A DNA stretch of 32,405 nt from assembly GCA_026260175.1 (NCBI GenBank), contig JAKCWW010005772.1, forward strand, positions 716 to 33,120. Reading direction: 5' to 3'. The first letter of the stretch is position 1. Each line of letters begins with the position of its first letter. This stretch comes from Reticulitermes lucifugus (Eukaryota > Arthropoda > Insecta > Blattodea > Rhinotermitidae). Below are positions 1 through 10,339 of the stretch, in pieces. The translations under genes were made by a program, and so were the position numbers. Under the pieces are notes generated by a model, which searched no databases, was not told the origin of the DNA, and worked only from the letters and a program-made list of their open reading frames with translations.

Positions 1-674
1 GTGCATTCGTTGGTTAAAAAACTGAAAAATTAATGTCAAGATGCACGGTGAACACAACGTGAAATTACTTTATGCATTTTGTTTTAACTATTCCTATATA
101 CACAAATAAAGCCTGGGATCCCACATAATAATCATATTGGCAGTGTGAGTTAGATGACTATGCTAGCTTGATGATGGCATAAATCCCAATACATGTCGCT
201 AGTCAGAAGGAACATCTATAGTAATGAAATAAAGTTGTGCTTACTGATTAAACTTACTATTTTGAACTGTGTATTGACAGCACAGTGCGATGCATGGATT
301 GTAGGTATAACAAGATAGGATTCAAAATGGGTAATGTTAGTGGCATTATAGTTAATTGACTTATTATGAAAATGAATCAGTTAAATCAAAGTAAGAATGA
401 AGAGGTGTTCGGAGACTTCAGTGTTATAGGTGTGTAGTCTGTTTGTTCAGCCACTCATTGGACTGCAACTGTTGTGTAAGCAGGGGGACATGTGTTACAC
501 ATGGTGTCCTCTGATCTATATGACCACCTAAGTAGAGAAATTTAACTTGGGAAGAAAAATTTGTTTCTTTCCTTTACATGTATAATTGCTGACACCATCA
601 TGTTTTACTGATTGCTGCTGATTGGCTGTGCCTGTGAGTTGCTGGCTGTAAGTGACCTCTCTGTTTCACTGCAG
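1..674. other. Intron or upstream flank with no gene seen
   Basis: No convincing exon is visible before the acceptor at 674. Bases 41-54 (atgcacggtgaaca) recur at 5124-5137, possibly from one old repeat family. Earlier exons of the plus-strand gene could lie here or before the window. Confidence 0.4.
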
Positions 675-837
675 CCCTGTCTTTTATGGTTTCACACGTA
701 CAGGTCGCGCAATGTTCGAGGTTTGAGAGCCATGTGGAATAAAGGAAAACCCCTGCCGTTTGCAAAGAAGTGGAATCCTTTCAATAATGATATACCTTGG
801 ACAACGTATATGTCACATCCTCTTTTGTGGCGGAAAG
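675..837 (+). CDS. Internal exon of an unrecognised small protein gene (plus strand)
   Basis: The exon is open between good splice sites. A strong pyrimidine-rich acceptor (ctctctgtttcactgcag) ends at 674, and a weaker one (cacacgtacag) ends at 703. The donor AAAG|GTAAGC follows base 837. The frame reads ...SRNVRGLRAMWNKGKPLPF and then AKKWNPFNNDIPWTTYMSHP, rich in Trp, Pro and basic residues. It ends on the first base of a codon, which joins exactly to the exon at 3377 to make a Glu codon. Earlier coding exons may lie outside the window. If translation instead starts at the internal ATG at 732, the protein is about 108 aa. I do not recognise the family. The exon assignment rests on splice sites, phase and composition. 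Confidence 0.62.
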
Positions 838-1479
838 GTAAGCAGAACAAATCTGAACATTTGCCTGTTGTAATGTTAATGGTTTTAAGTTTGTGTTTAT
901 GAAGGTTATACAAAGATTGGAGGGTAATAGTTAAATGGATCGTAAGCAAGTAAGGTGTGATGATGGCATCTGGTTATGGGTGTGGGAAAGTTGCAGTACG
1001 TATTTCTTGTCTAAGTGTCCTTGTGTACATAGGCAGTGGTGGAGGAAGAGGGAGTTTAAAGATTAATCTCTATGTGCTGTTAACTTACAAACTCCGTTAA
1101 ACAGTGGTCACAGATATTGTTGAATAGAACTTGAACACACAACATGTTTTCCATGTTCAGTTTGCATTTGACTTCTGTGTTGGCGGTTTCACATCTGTTG
1201 GCATTGGAGTTAACGTCACTTTGTCCACATGCTACAAAACACTTCTCATTTCAACGGTGCATTTCATTTCTGCTTGTTGTTTAGTTTTGTTGAACTAATT
1301 TTTGAAACCGTGCAGATCAGTCACGTTCACATACACACACACACACAATTTTAGGCCATTTTGTCTAAATTTGAAAGCAAAATTCAAATCCAACTGTCTT
1401 TTCCTTTAACAACTGTACTTGTTGTTGTGTGGAGTCACAGTTTTTGTAGACTTTGCTACCAAACACATAACTAACTAAT
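838..1479. other. Intron sequence, mostly unique, with a short CA microsatellite
   Basis: This is the start of the 2.5-kb intron of the plus-strand gene. A short (CA)n tract lies at about 1332-1348. Nothing else is recognisable before the LINE fragment. Confidence 0.5.
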
Positions 1480-2110
1480 GAACTAACTCCACGGAGCAGA
1501 GTCCTTCCTGAGAAGCTAACAGGTCCTCAGCTAGTCAAATTTTCCGCATTTTATGGAACCTGGAAGTTTGTTACTGTGTTTACAACTGCCCGCCACTTGT
1601 CCCTGCCTTGAGCCAGATCAATCCTGTCCATGTGCCCATCCTATTTCTTGAAGATTCATTTCAATATTATCATCCCTTCTACATCTAGGTCTTCCAAGTG
1701 GTCTCTTTACCTCAGGTTTCCCCACTGAAACTCTTAATGCACCTCTCCTCTTGCCCATATGTGCTATGTGCCCTGCCCATCTCATTCTTCTTGATTTGAT
1801 CACCCGAATAATGTTTTATGAGGAGTACAGATCATTAAGCTCCTCGTTATGCAGTCTTCTCCACTCCCCTATTACCTTGTCCCTCTTAGGCCGAAATATC
1901 TTCCTCAGCACCCTATTCTCGAGCACCGCCAACCTACGTTCCTCCCTCAATGCAAGAGACCAAGTTTCATACCCATACAAAACAACAGGCAAAATTATAG
2001 TTCTGTATATCTTATTATATTTTTTTGTAGCAAACTGGAAGAGAAAAGATCCTGCACCGAATGATAGCAAGCATTCCCTGACTTGAATCTGCTCTTGATG
2101 GTATATTGTA
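1480..2110 (-). mobile_element. Decayed 3' end of a LINE (non-LTR retrotransposon)
   Basis: The minus strand encodes the C-terminal part of a LINE reverse transcriptase. Visible pieces are SGNACYHSVQDLFSS, TIILPVVLYGYETWSL, RVLRKIFRPKRDK, then RRMRWAGHIAHMGKRRGALR and VGKPEVKRPLGRPRCRRDD. This tail block is common in insect non-LTR elements. The reading frame is broken by a shift near 2045 and by an in-frame TAA at 1816-1818. Homology-like sequence continues to about 1480. Only the 3' end is present, as expected from 5'-truncated insertion. It lies in the intron of the plus-strand gene, on the opposite strand. Confidence 0.82.
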
Positions 2111-2149
2111 TTATAAGCATTACCAGGAATACAGACAGTGAAAGAACAA

Positions 2150-2390
2150 ATTTGTGAACACTGGGGGATAGAATCCTGGCTGGGGCAACATTTTCCACAC
2201 CTTTCCAGACCGGCCCTGGGGCCCAACCAGCCACCAGTACAGTGAGTGGGTAACGAGTCTCTTTCCCGGGGGGTAAAGCGGCCGGGGCGTGGCGTTGACC
2301 ACCCACCCCATCTAGTGCCGAAGTTAAAGAGTAGAAGTATACCTCCACTCCCCCTCTGGGTCTTCATGGCCTGTTACAGGGCAAAATTTA
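2150..2390 (+). repeat. tRNA-derived SINE copy 1
   Basis: It begins with a tRNA B-box-like segment (gatagaatcctggctggggc) and shares several blocks with the minus-strand copies at 7245-7530 and 11850-12015. The blocks are ctggggccca(a/t)ccagcc, a GGGTA-GTCTCT block, ggggtaaagc-gccgg, a run ending tatacctc and cct(c/a)(t/c)tccccct, and cttcatggc. It abuts the truncated 5' end of the LINE fragment. It has no coding function; open frames across it are shadows. Confidence 0.7.
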
Positions 2391-3021
2391 CCTGGTTACC
2401 TTTTTTGTTTCACCTGGGGGACACAAGCTGGTTGCATGGTAGTTACAGGACGTGTTTGTCGGAGCTTTCAGAGGAGTGAAGATGCTTTGTCATAGGTCCC
2501 GCCACTTTAATGAAATGATGTGGGATGTTGATATTACAAGCAGCCTTTTCCAGTCAGCATGTGGCTTACGTTTCTCACAGTCTTAATCAAAGTTCAGATC
2601 GTGTCTAGAATGTAAATAATTTTGTACATTTACTGCCCTAATTCCAAAAATTTCAGAATTTTGAGGTGGGACAGTGCTGTCATGCAATGCAAATAAAACA
2701 TTGTATCATGGATAGTGAGTTCTAGCATTGAGTGAAGTTGGTAGAAAAGGTAGTTGTAAGCATGTGTTATAACAGGACATGTTCATGCAAGTATGCAAGT
2801 TGCTGATCACAAGTGCCAGCACATCTGTTGCAAAGCAATATTTCTTTCCCTCTAAACAGAAGGTTCATGTAAGTTTGTTAACCGCTAAAGCACTACTAAC
2901 TGCATACATCACCTGTTTTAATATTCAAGAACTCATATTTTGCCCACAGAATGTATTTATGTGTTTATAATATTTTGAGAATAACGCAATTATTTCTCTA
3001 AACACTGTTCATAGATTGATC
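2391..3021. other. Intron sequence with nothing recognised
   Basis: AT-rich sequence between the SINE and the foldback element, inside the plus-strand gene's intron. The short open frames have no splice support or protein-like character. Confidence 0.45.
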
Positions 3022-3234
3022 TTTGAAGATTCAGGTCTTCTGAGTTGTTATTGGTTCCTGACATTTTGAAGGAACGTATTGCTTTCATCTTCAAGGGTAG
3101 AGGAGTCCTAGAAGTTAACGAATATGTTGCCGGACCATATTGCCTTTGATATATCAGTTACTGTTTTTAGTGAATATGGAATATCTTGGAGTGCTTGAAT
3201 CTTCAGCAATGTTTCTGTGAGACCGTCAGATCTC
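3022..3234 (+). mobile_element. Foldback element, copy A
   Basis: A degenerate left arm (caggtcttctgagttgtta) faces a right arm near 3178-3200 (ggaatatcttggagtgcttg). A tail (cttcagcaatgtttctgtga) matches the tails of the copies at 16457, 26182 and 26725. Direct repeats AGATTGATC flank it at 3013-3021 and 3235-3243, consistent with a target-site duplication. It lies in the intron just before the last exon of the plus-strand gene. Confidence 0.6.
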
Positions 3235-3376
3235 AGATTGATCATTTTAATGGAGTTATTTGTTAGATAGGGTGAGTTTTTAAATATTATTTACATGAAC
3301 TAGGGGCCTTAAAGTGCTAATAACCTGGCATAAGAAATGTAATTATTACATGTACAGTATATGACTTTGGTTTCAG

Positions 3377-3597
3377 AGTCTGCTGCTGTTGCTGCCAACG
3401 AAATGTACAACGTAGATGACTTCACACGAAACCTTGTTTCAACAGTGGAGAAGGCACAGACAATAAACAAAGCAACTCATCATTGCACTATTGAACACAA
3501 ACCTATTGTCCTTGAGAACTATGTTGGTATCGGATCTGTTATTCATAATCGTAATGCGCTTGGTTTTTTCAAAGTACGAGGCAGATTTAGCTTTTAG
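3377..3597 (+). CDS. Terminal coding exon of the same plus-strand gene
   Basis: The acceptor tttggtttcag ends at 3376. The first two bases complete the Glu codon begun at 837, after which the frame is open to TAG at 3595-3597. The 72 residues start with SAAVAANEMYNVDDFTRNLV and end with GFFKVRGRFSF. The N-terminal half looks helical and the C-terminal half contains Gly/Val/Ile segments. No transmembrane segment or signal peptide is visible. The phase match across the 2.5-kb intron and the AATAAA 32 nt after the stop support a true last exon. The intron contains a LINE fragment, a SINE and a foldback element. Function is unknown. Confidence 0.68.
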
Positions 3598-3628
3598 TCC
3601 AGGCTGTTAACAGTTAAAACATTTCTTT

Positions 3629-3634
3629 AATAAA
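3629..3634 (+). terminator. Polyadenylation signal AATAAA of the plus-strand gene
   Basis: A canonical AATAAA lies 32 nt after the TAG stop and is followed by a G/T-rich stretch (ggcttgtgtatctggatgtg), the usual arrangement for cleavage and polyadenylation. It implies a very short 3' UTR. Confidence 0.6.
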
Positions 3635-3639
3635 GGCTT

Positions 3640-4690
3640 GTGTATCTGGATGTGAAAATAACAGTAAAAATGTTATGCGAGATGAAACAACTACCTGGAT
3701 TGATATGACAGGATAAGTTGCTGTTACTGGGATATGTAATACTGTTGTGTGTAGTGTTTTTTGTCAAGTTTTTCATTCTACTTAAGCCATAACATTGCTG
3801 AAAAGAAATGCCTCTGATTTACATTCAGCAGGAAATCAAACAGTACTGCTACAAGTAACTTTATTGTCCAGGATGTTGGATTTTATAGCTTCCAGTATGT
3901 TGGTGTTTGCAATCAGAATTTAACTTCGGAGGTAACTGCTTATTTCTGGGAACAATGTTTTAAATTTCCTGATGATACAGGATTGGATGCTAGTTTTAGA
4001 TTTATGGGTAATGGTATCAGTATTAAAAAACGCAACACTTTGTACAGTTGGGCCACACACATGTAACATTGCAGTAGTGTCATGCATGATCAGTAAACCC
4101 GTAACGTTCTGACAGTATATCAGGTAATTCCTAGTTAAGAGGTGCAGCAAGAATGTGCTGTCATTTTATGGATTTTCTCTTCATGTGTGAAGAGACAAGG
4201 TAAGAGCTCGGCACATATATGTTTAATTTTGATTTTGTATTATTCACCCTGCTTTCTTGTTTTGTTTGAATTGAGTCAGTTCCATCCATTTTTAACACAG
4301 TAACTTAGTACATACATGTACGTTTTCATTGCATTTGTACTCTGTATTACATTTTTAATTTACATTGTGGTTATGTGCGGGCTCTTACATTTATGTAATG
4401 ATACTTAATTTTGAGTTCATGTGTCTTGAGTTTGGAGGGCTGCACTTTATCATTGTTGTTACTGTAAATTACTGGCTGCCATATAAATAGTCACCCAAAA
4501 AGGGTTTATGTTATTTGTAAGTATTTTACCTCCAGAAGAGTTGTAAGAAGTTAAGATTGAGGTTAGTGCGGTTTAACTTTCAGTTAATGATATACAAACA
4601 TTCGTCATGCAGAGCTGTAAATTCTTATATGTTACAATGTTTAAAAAACCAACAAAATGCACTTCACTTTCACTTTAATATGTATTACTT
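3640..4690. other. Intergenic, no gene seen
   Basis: AT-rich sequence downstream of the plus-strand gene. No exon with good splice sites, RNA gene or recognisable transposon was found. Confidence 0.45.
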
Positions 4691-4738
4691 AACCCCTACA
4701 TATGTTTCAGTTTTACGCAAAACCATCATCAGGGGGTT
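4691..4738 (-). ncRNA. Hammerhead-ribozyme-like motif (type I layout)
   Basis: On the minus strand the order is: AACCCC (4738-4733); CTGATGA (4732-4726); one extra T; a helix II-like hairpin GGTTTT-GCG(T)-AAAACT (4724-4709); GAAA (4708-4705); a tiny palindrome CATATG; TA (4698-4697); and GGGGTT (4696-4691). The outer six bases pair perfectly (AACCCC with GGGGTT), as stem I should. GTA is an allowed NUH cleavage site. The unusual points are the extra T after CTGATGA and a very short helix III. Minimal helix III is known in hammerheads of Penelope-like elements and retrozymes. Activity is not shown. Confidence 0.45.
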
Positions 4739-5083
4739 CAAAACTACGTTTTATCACATCCAATGTTAATACAGGTTTAATACTGTGCAATGTCTTGCGT
4801 GTTATTTACAATCACTATAAAATCAGAATTTAAAACATATAAAATATTGTATAAAATCCTTAAAATTTGTCGAATTTTGTTTCAAAATGATGAAATGTGG
4901 CAGCCTGGATCACTGTGTTACTCCACACCTCTGGTTGTTTTGGTTCTTGGTTTCGTATACTGTGATGGACATTTAGTAAATATGTCCTGTAAAATAATGT
5001 GTAATTATCAGAAACATACATTCTAATGATGAAGTTTATGTAATTTTGTAAATTAACGCATTTGACTCGAATGACATACCTGC

Positions 5084-5120
5084 GGTAACAGATAACCTTC
5101 ATTATCTATTATCTGTTACC
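5084..5120. repeat. Short inverted repeat, 12-bp perfect arms
   Basis: GGTAACAGATAA (5084-5095) and its exact reverse complement (5109-5120) are separated by 13 bp. It is followed by atgcacggtgaaca, which also occurs at 41-54. It probably belongs to an unclassified dispersed repeat. Confidence 0.6.
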
Positions 5121-5217
5121 ATAATGCACGGTGAACAAAAAGTTAAGTTGATACCTGCGGTGTTCTGTCGTGCTTGTTTCGTGCTGCGTTGTGTACTGTT
5201 AGGGTACCTTTGTGGTG

Positions 5218-5292
5218 AGTCTTTATACAGCTATGTGGGGTTTGGCGCACCTAATACGCATGCGCCAAACCCCACATAGCTGTATAAAGACT
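5218..5292. repeat. Perfect palindrome, 32-bp arms with 11-bp spacer
   Basis: The left arm 5218-5249 starts AGTCTTTATACAGC and ends GGTTTGGCGCA. The right arm 5261-5292 is its exact reverse complement. The spacer is 5250-5260. The lack of any mismatch in such AT-rich, decayed surroundings suggests a young foldback or an assembly/replication artefact. A short open frame runs through it but is not convincing coding sequence. Confidence 0.9.
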
Positions 5293-5379
5293 ACAGCCTT
5301 GTCTGCAGGTAGCCGTCCAGACAGAACGTCAGAAGTGCTGACGTGCCACAATACCCCAGAAGAACAGTCAGCTTCTCAT

Positions 5380-5610
5380 GTTTTGTTGTGTGGTACATGT
5401 TTACATATGTTATACTCATTTTGTGATACAAATTATATTTGTTAAATATGTTTTTGATTTGTGGTGCATGTGCACATATTTTGTTTTCATTTTGTGTTAC
5501 GTGTTGTCATATTTTAGGTCTTCGTTATCGGGTAGAGGTTTACATTTTTCAGTCTTGTTTTGTGATGCATGTTTGCATATGTTATATTTTTATTTTGTGA
5601 TGCATATTCA
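5380..5610. repeat. Degenerate tandem repeat, about three units
   Basis: The block T(G)GT(G)(G/A)TACATGT-T-CATAT is seen near 5391, 5462 and 5563, each time followed by a TTTTGTG(A/T)T(A/G)C-type segment. The spacing is uneven (about 70 and 100 bp). Open frames across it are rich in Cys, Tyr and Phe only because of the base composition. Confidence 0.4.
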
Positions 5611-6179
5611 AAGATTTTATGTTGTTGATGTAGATGTTAAATTTCACTATCACGCTTGCTTGCACATAAAACTCACGGTGTTTATTTTTTGTAAAAGAAC
5701 AGTTCCTGATAGTGAATGTAAGTTTTAGTCCTTTGTGTTAAGAATAAGCATTTCTTGAATAAGGGATGTGGTTTTCCACACGATTCAAATTCATGCTGTC
5801 ATATGAGATTTCGGGGTCCCATGTCAGTATTAAGATTACACTGTTCTGGCATGTGACCTTCATATGGTCTGGTAGATAGATACCAGCATTTCAGAGAAAT
5901 GTGTTGACTCAATCCTCAGGATAGAAACGGTGAGCCAAATTGGGAAGTCGTATGTGATGTATAGGGAAGGGCATGTTGGAACAAGGGCTTTGAGCAACCA
6001 AATGTGAACCAGCACACTTAAGGGGGCTGTTTTCTCAGTGGGGAGGGTGGGAAGCAAGTGTAAGCAGGAGGCTGCAGGAGGGACTTCATACTGCCTTGTT
6101 CATGCTTCCTCCAGTGCAGTGGTTGTAACACAGCAGGTACCCTGCAGACATGCACATGATGCTCTGAATTTGATCTGTA

Positions 6180-6250
6180 GCGGGTAGCGTGGTCAGTGTA
6201 GTGTTAGACTGTTGTTACACTGTGCTTGTGTTTCAAATCTGCACTTGCAG
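6180..6250 (+). repeat. tRNA-like SINE head
   Basis: The sequence ggtagcgtggtcagtgtagtg resembles a tRNA A box region, and gtgtttcaaatctgcac lies about where a B box should be. No full cloverleaf can be drawn, so this is a SINE promoter region and not a tRNA gene. Confidence 0.45.
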
Positions 6251-6520
6251 CAGGGCCGACCAAAGACGTGGGTGCCCTGGGTGTGCCATTAATTTGGTGC
6301 CCCTTCAGACTGATATTCTTTAAAGCTTTTCAGCCTAGAACGGGGTTGGCGAACATTTTTGAGGGCACATGCCAAAATTGCAGATAATTTTCAGATAAAT
6401 TCTTTTACTCATGGAAAATGTGAGTTTTACTAGCAGCATATTTCTGATTATTCCAATGACGTCTTAGCACCCTGGCGAGTTGCCCGGCTGGCCTGTCCTT
6501 TAGACTGGCCCTGATTATGA
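6249..6520. mobile_element. Possible non-autonomous hAT-like element
   Basis: The ends are short inverted repeats: CAGGGCCGACCAAAGA at the left and a right end whose complement begins CAGGGCCAGTCTAAAGGACA. The internal phrase ggggttggcgaacatttttg is also typical of hAT-derived repeats. No matching 8-bp target duplication is visible, so the call is tentative. Confidence 0.3.
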
Positions 6521-7244
6521 GGTTCAAATCAACAAAGGAATGAAGCTTGTTTCAACCGGATGTTCTTGGAGTGACACTGCACTCTCATTCGCAGAGTTTT
6601 GAATTCAATCACCAGTGAGATCTGTGTACCAATTTTTCTACTTGCAGACAAACCTTCATCACTGATTGAGATAGAAGCGTGGAAATGTAAAGAACACTGG
6701 CCCATGTTAAGCTGTAGGTCCCCTCAGCCAATCATTATAGGCCTACGGTTACTGCCACCTTAGAAATAGGTTTTGTGTACACCGTTGTATAGGGGGATGA
6801 ATGTCAGCAGTGATCATGTCTGGAGACGTCTGGAACCAGTGAAGAGATAGATGATACCTTTTTGTCTTTGAATGTGTGACATTAGATGGTTGCTGAAGTC
6901 TGCCACATAAATTTCTGCTTCATCTGTAGTGTTAACACTGAGGTAATGCCATACCCCTCACTTCCTACATCTGAATGGTATGTAATTTGCAATGTACAGT
7001 TCATGCAGCCTTGATAGGCAATCTGTGGATACACTGGTGGGGAGTATTGTACAAGCAACGGTAGACAAGAACTAAGAATTATTTAAATAACGGATTTATT
7101 ATAAAATAAATTGTAAATAACAGTAACCAAATGCTTATGTTTTGTCTACTGAATACACACAATAACTGAAACACAATAATGAAAGTGCCTGCACTTGACA
7201 CCGGAAATGAATCTAGAATGGGTACACACTCTTTACAAAAGAAG
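6521..7244. other. Intergenic, no gene seen
   Basis: Mixed repeat-like sequence. A B-box-like phrase (ttttgaattcaatcaccag, near 6597) hints at another old SINE head. No coding exon is supported. Confidence 0.35.
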
Positions 7245-7530
7245 GTGAAGTTTTCCGTGTCCATGCCATGAAGGCATACAGGGGGAATAGAGGTACGGCT
7301 CCACATATTCTTAACCTCGCCAATCGATGGACATGAGTGGTTAGCTTCACGCCCTAGCTGCTTTGCCACTGGGAAAAGAATCCAGTACCCATTCAGTAGG
7401 AGGCTGGATGGGCCCCAGAGCCAGTCTGACATTTTGGGGAAGAATAAAATCTCTTGCCCCTACCAGGATTCGATCCTCGGACCGTCCAGCCAATAGCTTA
7501 GTTGCTATACCAAGTATGCTACTGTGGCTT
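7245..7530 (-). repeat. tRNA-derived SINE copy 2
   Basis: Read on the minus strand, the head has a B-box-like region (gtccgaggatcgaatcctgg). The body shares ctctggggcccatccagcc, gggtactggattctttt, gcaaagcagctagggcgtg and ccttcatggc with the copy at 2150-2390. This is the longest of the copies and is opposite in direction to copy 1. Open frames on both strands here are incidental. Confidence 0.72.
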
Positions 7531-9644
7531 CACTCTTTACAAACACAAAATAAAATACTTGCATGGTGTTGGCAGAAAACTCAAGAAACCAAAGACAGAA
7601 ATACAGATTCAACTGAATGCTATACAGAGCCCAGTGCACGACCCCACCCAGTCAACCATAATTTAAATCCCAGTCTAAAACAAAATTTGGAACAAAGTTT
7701 TGATATTAAGCTGTGGACACAGAGTAATGTTTATAGGCAGTTATAAGCACACACATGTAAGATGGTTGAACTAGCTTTTGGCACTGTAACTTGGCATAAA
7801 CTAATGACATGCAATGTTCATTATATAACTCCCAGAACCAACTGAATGTCTTCATTCAGCTTGTGGAGGGGTAATTTATTGTTCCAGAGTTTAAATTTTG
7901 TTCACACAGCCATTTAACACTCAGAGTAATTAACACTTGAAGGTAGTTCAATGACTATCAGTCATATTATCCTTCAACTTGGTCATAGGACAATGTCTAT
8001 CAGGCATCCATCTTAAGAAACAGAGCTGATTTATTCAGAAAACTATCCCAGGACATATCACTGGTTAACAAAAACTAGTTGTGAACCAGAGATTGAATAT
8101 TTTATCTTGTTCATGTTTAAGGAATGCATTTGGATTGGTATTAATCGCATAAATTATAATGTGAACATTCTACTTGCTCGGTCATGTTTACAGCTTTAGA
8201 CCGTTTTCTAGCAGTATTTTGTGAACTTTGTTTAATAAATAAGTTACCAAAACTTGCATTTTATTATACATGTTTACAAAGGAACTGTTCCATTCACCTG
8301 ATGGTCCTCCTGTCAGAATAGTATACACACTTGTTGGTGAGATTTATGTGGAAGTCTGTGTCTTTATTGCCTGTTATTGTGTTTGTGTGAACGTCACGCC
8401 ATTTTACTACTCATGTCGGGGTCTGGCTGTTGTGGCAGATATGCGAGATTGACTGTCAAACTGAAATCCATGAACTAACCATTAATTTATTCTTAGTTCC
8501 TGCACTGTATAACTATAAATGGTAATTATCAAACTGGTTTTTGTGGACATTGTCCAGTGTCTGGATTATAATATATCTGAGGTTGTTGGGACTATGCCCC
8601 TTGGCCTCCAGATTCTGCTTGGTGATTGGCCAGAGGCTAGTCCATGTGGCTGTTTAGAACTGCTGGGTGATCTGTTTACAGGTTTAGTATTGTCTGTTGG
8701 TGGAGTGTTGAGAATATGTTTGGTTAAAATACTGCTGGTCACACTACTTTCTTATACAATTCCTTTAGAAATCTAACAGCAGCAATGTCCAAAATTATTT
8801 GTTGCACCACTTTGTTATGTTTGGGTTTACAGTACAAGGTTAAAGTTTGTTGGATTCAGCTGGATCAACAAACTACACAAACTTTCAGAAGTGTGCTTTG
8901 TGTAATCACACGCCTAGGATAACAGGGCCACAACTAACAAAACTGAGAACTAATATTTTGTCACTGCTTGGAATGCATACTGCAGCTGTCTTTCTGCTGG
9001 ATATGTCACATCCTTGGCTAGTACGCTTGTATTTATACAGGGTGTCTAGCTGAACATGTGACCTGCTCATAGCTGCATTGCTGCCAGTAATGGTGCCTGC
9101 TTTGCAGTACTTAGTCCTGTGTTAATGCATGACTGCATGCCAAAGTGGATAACATTAGTTGAAGCACAACAACCAGTGATTACTTCACCATATTCAGTTC
9201 TGTATTTAAAAAGGACTATGCAAACAGTACAAAACTTCAAGTCGTCACATATGAAATTTGAGATTTCTGAGGTATGGCGATATTATTCTGAATGTTCACT
9301 ATTTCTTCTGATTAAATGAAGATGTGAACATGTTTTTGTGTCGTTGAAACTAGTCCTTATCATTTATTTGTTTATCCAGACACTGAATAGTGACAGTGCT
9401 TTAGAAGCATATAAATGATAGCATAGGACAGTATTGCCTTCTGAGAAGAAAAGTAGAAGTTAGTAAACGTATATATGTTTTGTTAATGTTAAGTCAACAC
9501 TTCATACATCACTTTGAGATTTGTTATGTTGTATGAGGACACTTATGGACTGACAAACTAAATGCCAGTGTCGAAGTAGTTTATCTTCCCTTAGCTCAGG
9601 TGGCCCTCATGTAATAAAGAATAAGAATGTACATGTTTGGTGTG
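7531..9644. other. Intergenic, no gene supported
   Basis: Several open frames of 60-85 codons occur (for example 8519-8776), but none has splice support or a recognisable motif. No RNA gene or clear transposon is seen. Confidence 0.4.
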
Positions 9645-10331
9645 ATCAGATATTTTCCAGGCAGAATTTATTTCTCCATAACAACAATGAATGTTGTCAC
9701 CTTCAAAGTAATCTCTATGGAAGTTCTATACAGTAAACCCAGCTATTGCCCCACCATTTTGAGGCATTTCTTAAAGTGCATTGTTAGAAACTTGATTTTG
9801 CTTGAATTATTGTGATTTCATTAAATCTCCTTTGTTTCTGAGTCACGCCTATAAATCCACATCTCATCAGCTGTAGTTACCTTTGAAAGGAATTCTGGTT
9901 TGTTTTTAAAGCCTCTTGTAGATCATACTGACATAACTCTCCTTCTGCTCCTAGTCCAACAGTTGAGGTACATGTTTGGCGGCAATCCAATGCATGTTCA
10001 AATTTGCTTTCAAAATGCTCTGAACTGAGCCAAATGAAATTCCCAGCACGTTAGCAACTTCGCAGATATGATTCTTCTGTTCTTGAAGACAAGTTCCTTC
10101 ACCCGACTGACATTTTCATCTATTTTGCTCATCAATAAATGTCCCAAGCATTCAGCATCTTTAACATAGCTCACACAACTTTTGACCTTGGAAAACCACC
10201 CCAAAAACTTGTGTTCTTCCCATTATCTGCTGTCCAAGAGCTGCTTTCAACATTTTGAAAGTTTCCATAGCATTTTCCCCAAGTTTAAAGGAAAATCTGA
10301 TAATGACATGCTCTTCTTTCAAGTCTTCCAT
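9645..10331 (-). pseudogene. Decayed mariner-family transposase
   Basis: On the minus strand an ATG at 10331-10329 opens MEDLKEEHVIIRFSFKLGEN and then AMETFKMLKAALGQQIMGRTQVF, the usual helix-turn-helix start of mariner transposases. After a frame change it continues with IDENVSRVKELVFKNRRI, then FLSKVTTADEMWIYRRDSET. That last block corresponds to the family's 'FL..VITGDE.WVY..DPET' region, with the first catalytic Asp kept. Stops and frame shifts make it inactive. The phrase gttgtcaccttcaaagtaatctc near its end is also typical of mariner copies. The terminal inverted repeats could not be defined. Confidence 0.75.
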
Positions 10332-10339
10332 TGTCTAGG

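Noticed and set aside
41..5137. Shared 14-mer atgcacggtgaaca at 41-54 and 5124-5137, as possible terminal repeats of one large element
   Set aside because: The match does not extend beyond 14 bases, and the span encloses exons of a gene.
5212..5728. Cys/Tyr/Phe-rich open frames as secreted or membrane proteins
   Set aside because: They run through a palindrome and a degenerate tandem repeat, and have no splice or start-site support.
6180..6250. tRNA gene
   Set aside because: A-box- and B-box-like phrases are present, but no cloverleaf with acceptor stem pairing can be drawn; a SINE head is more likely.
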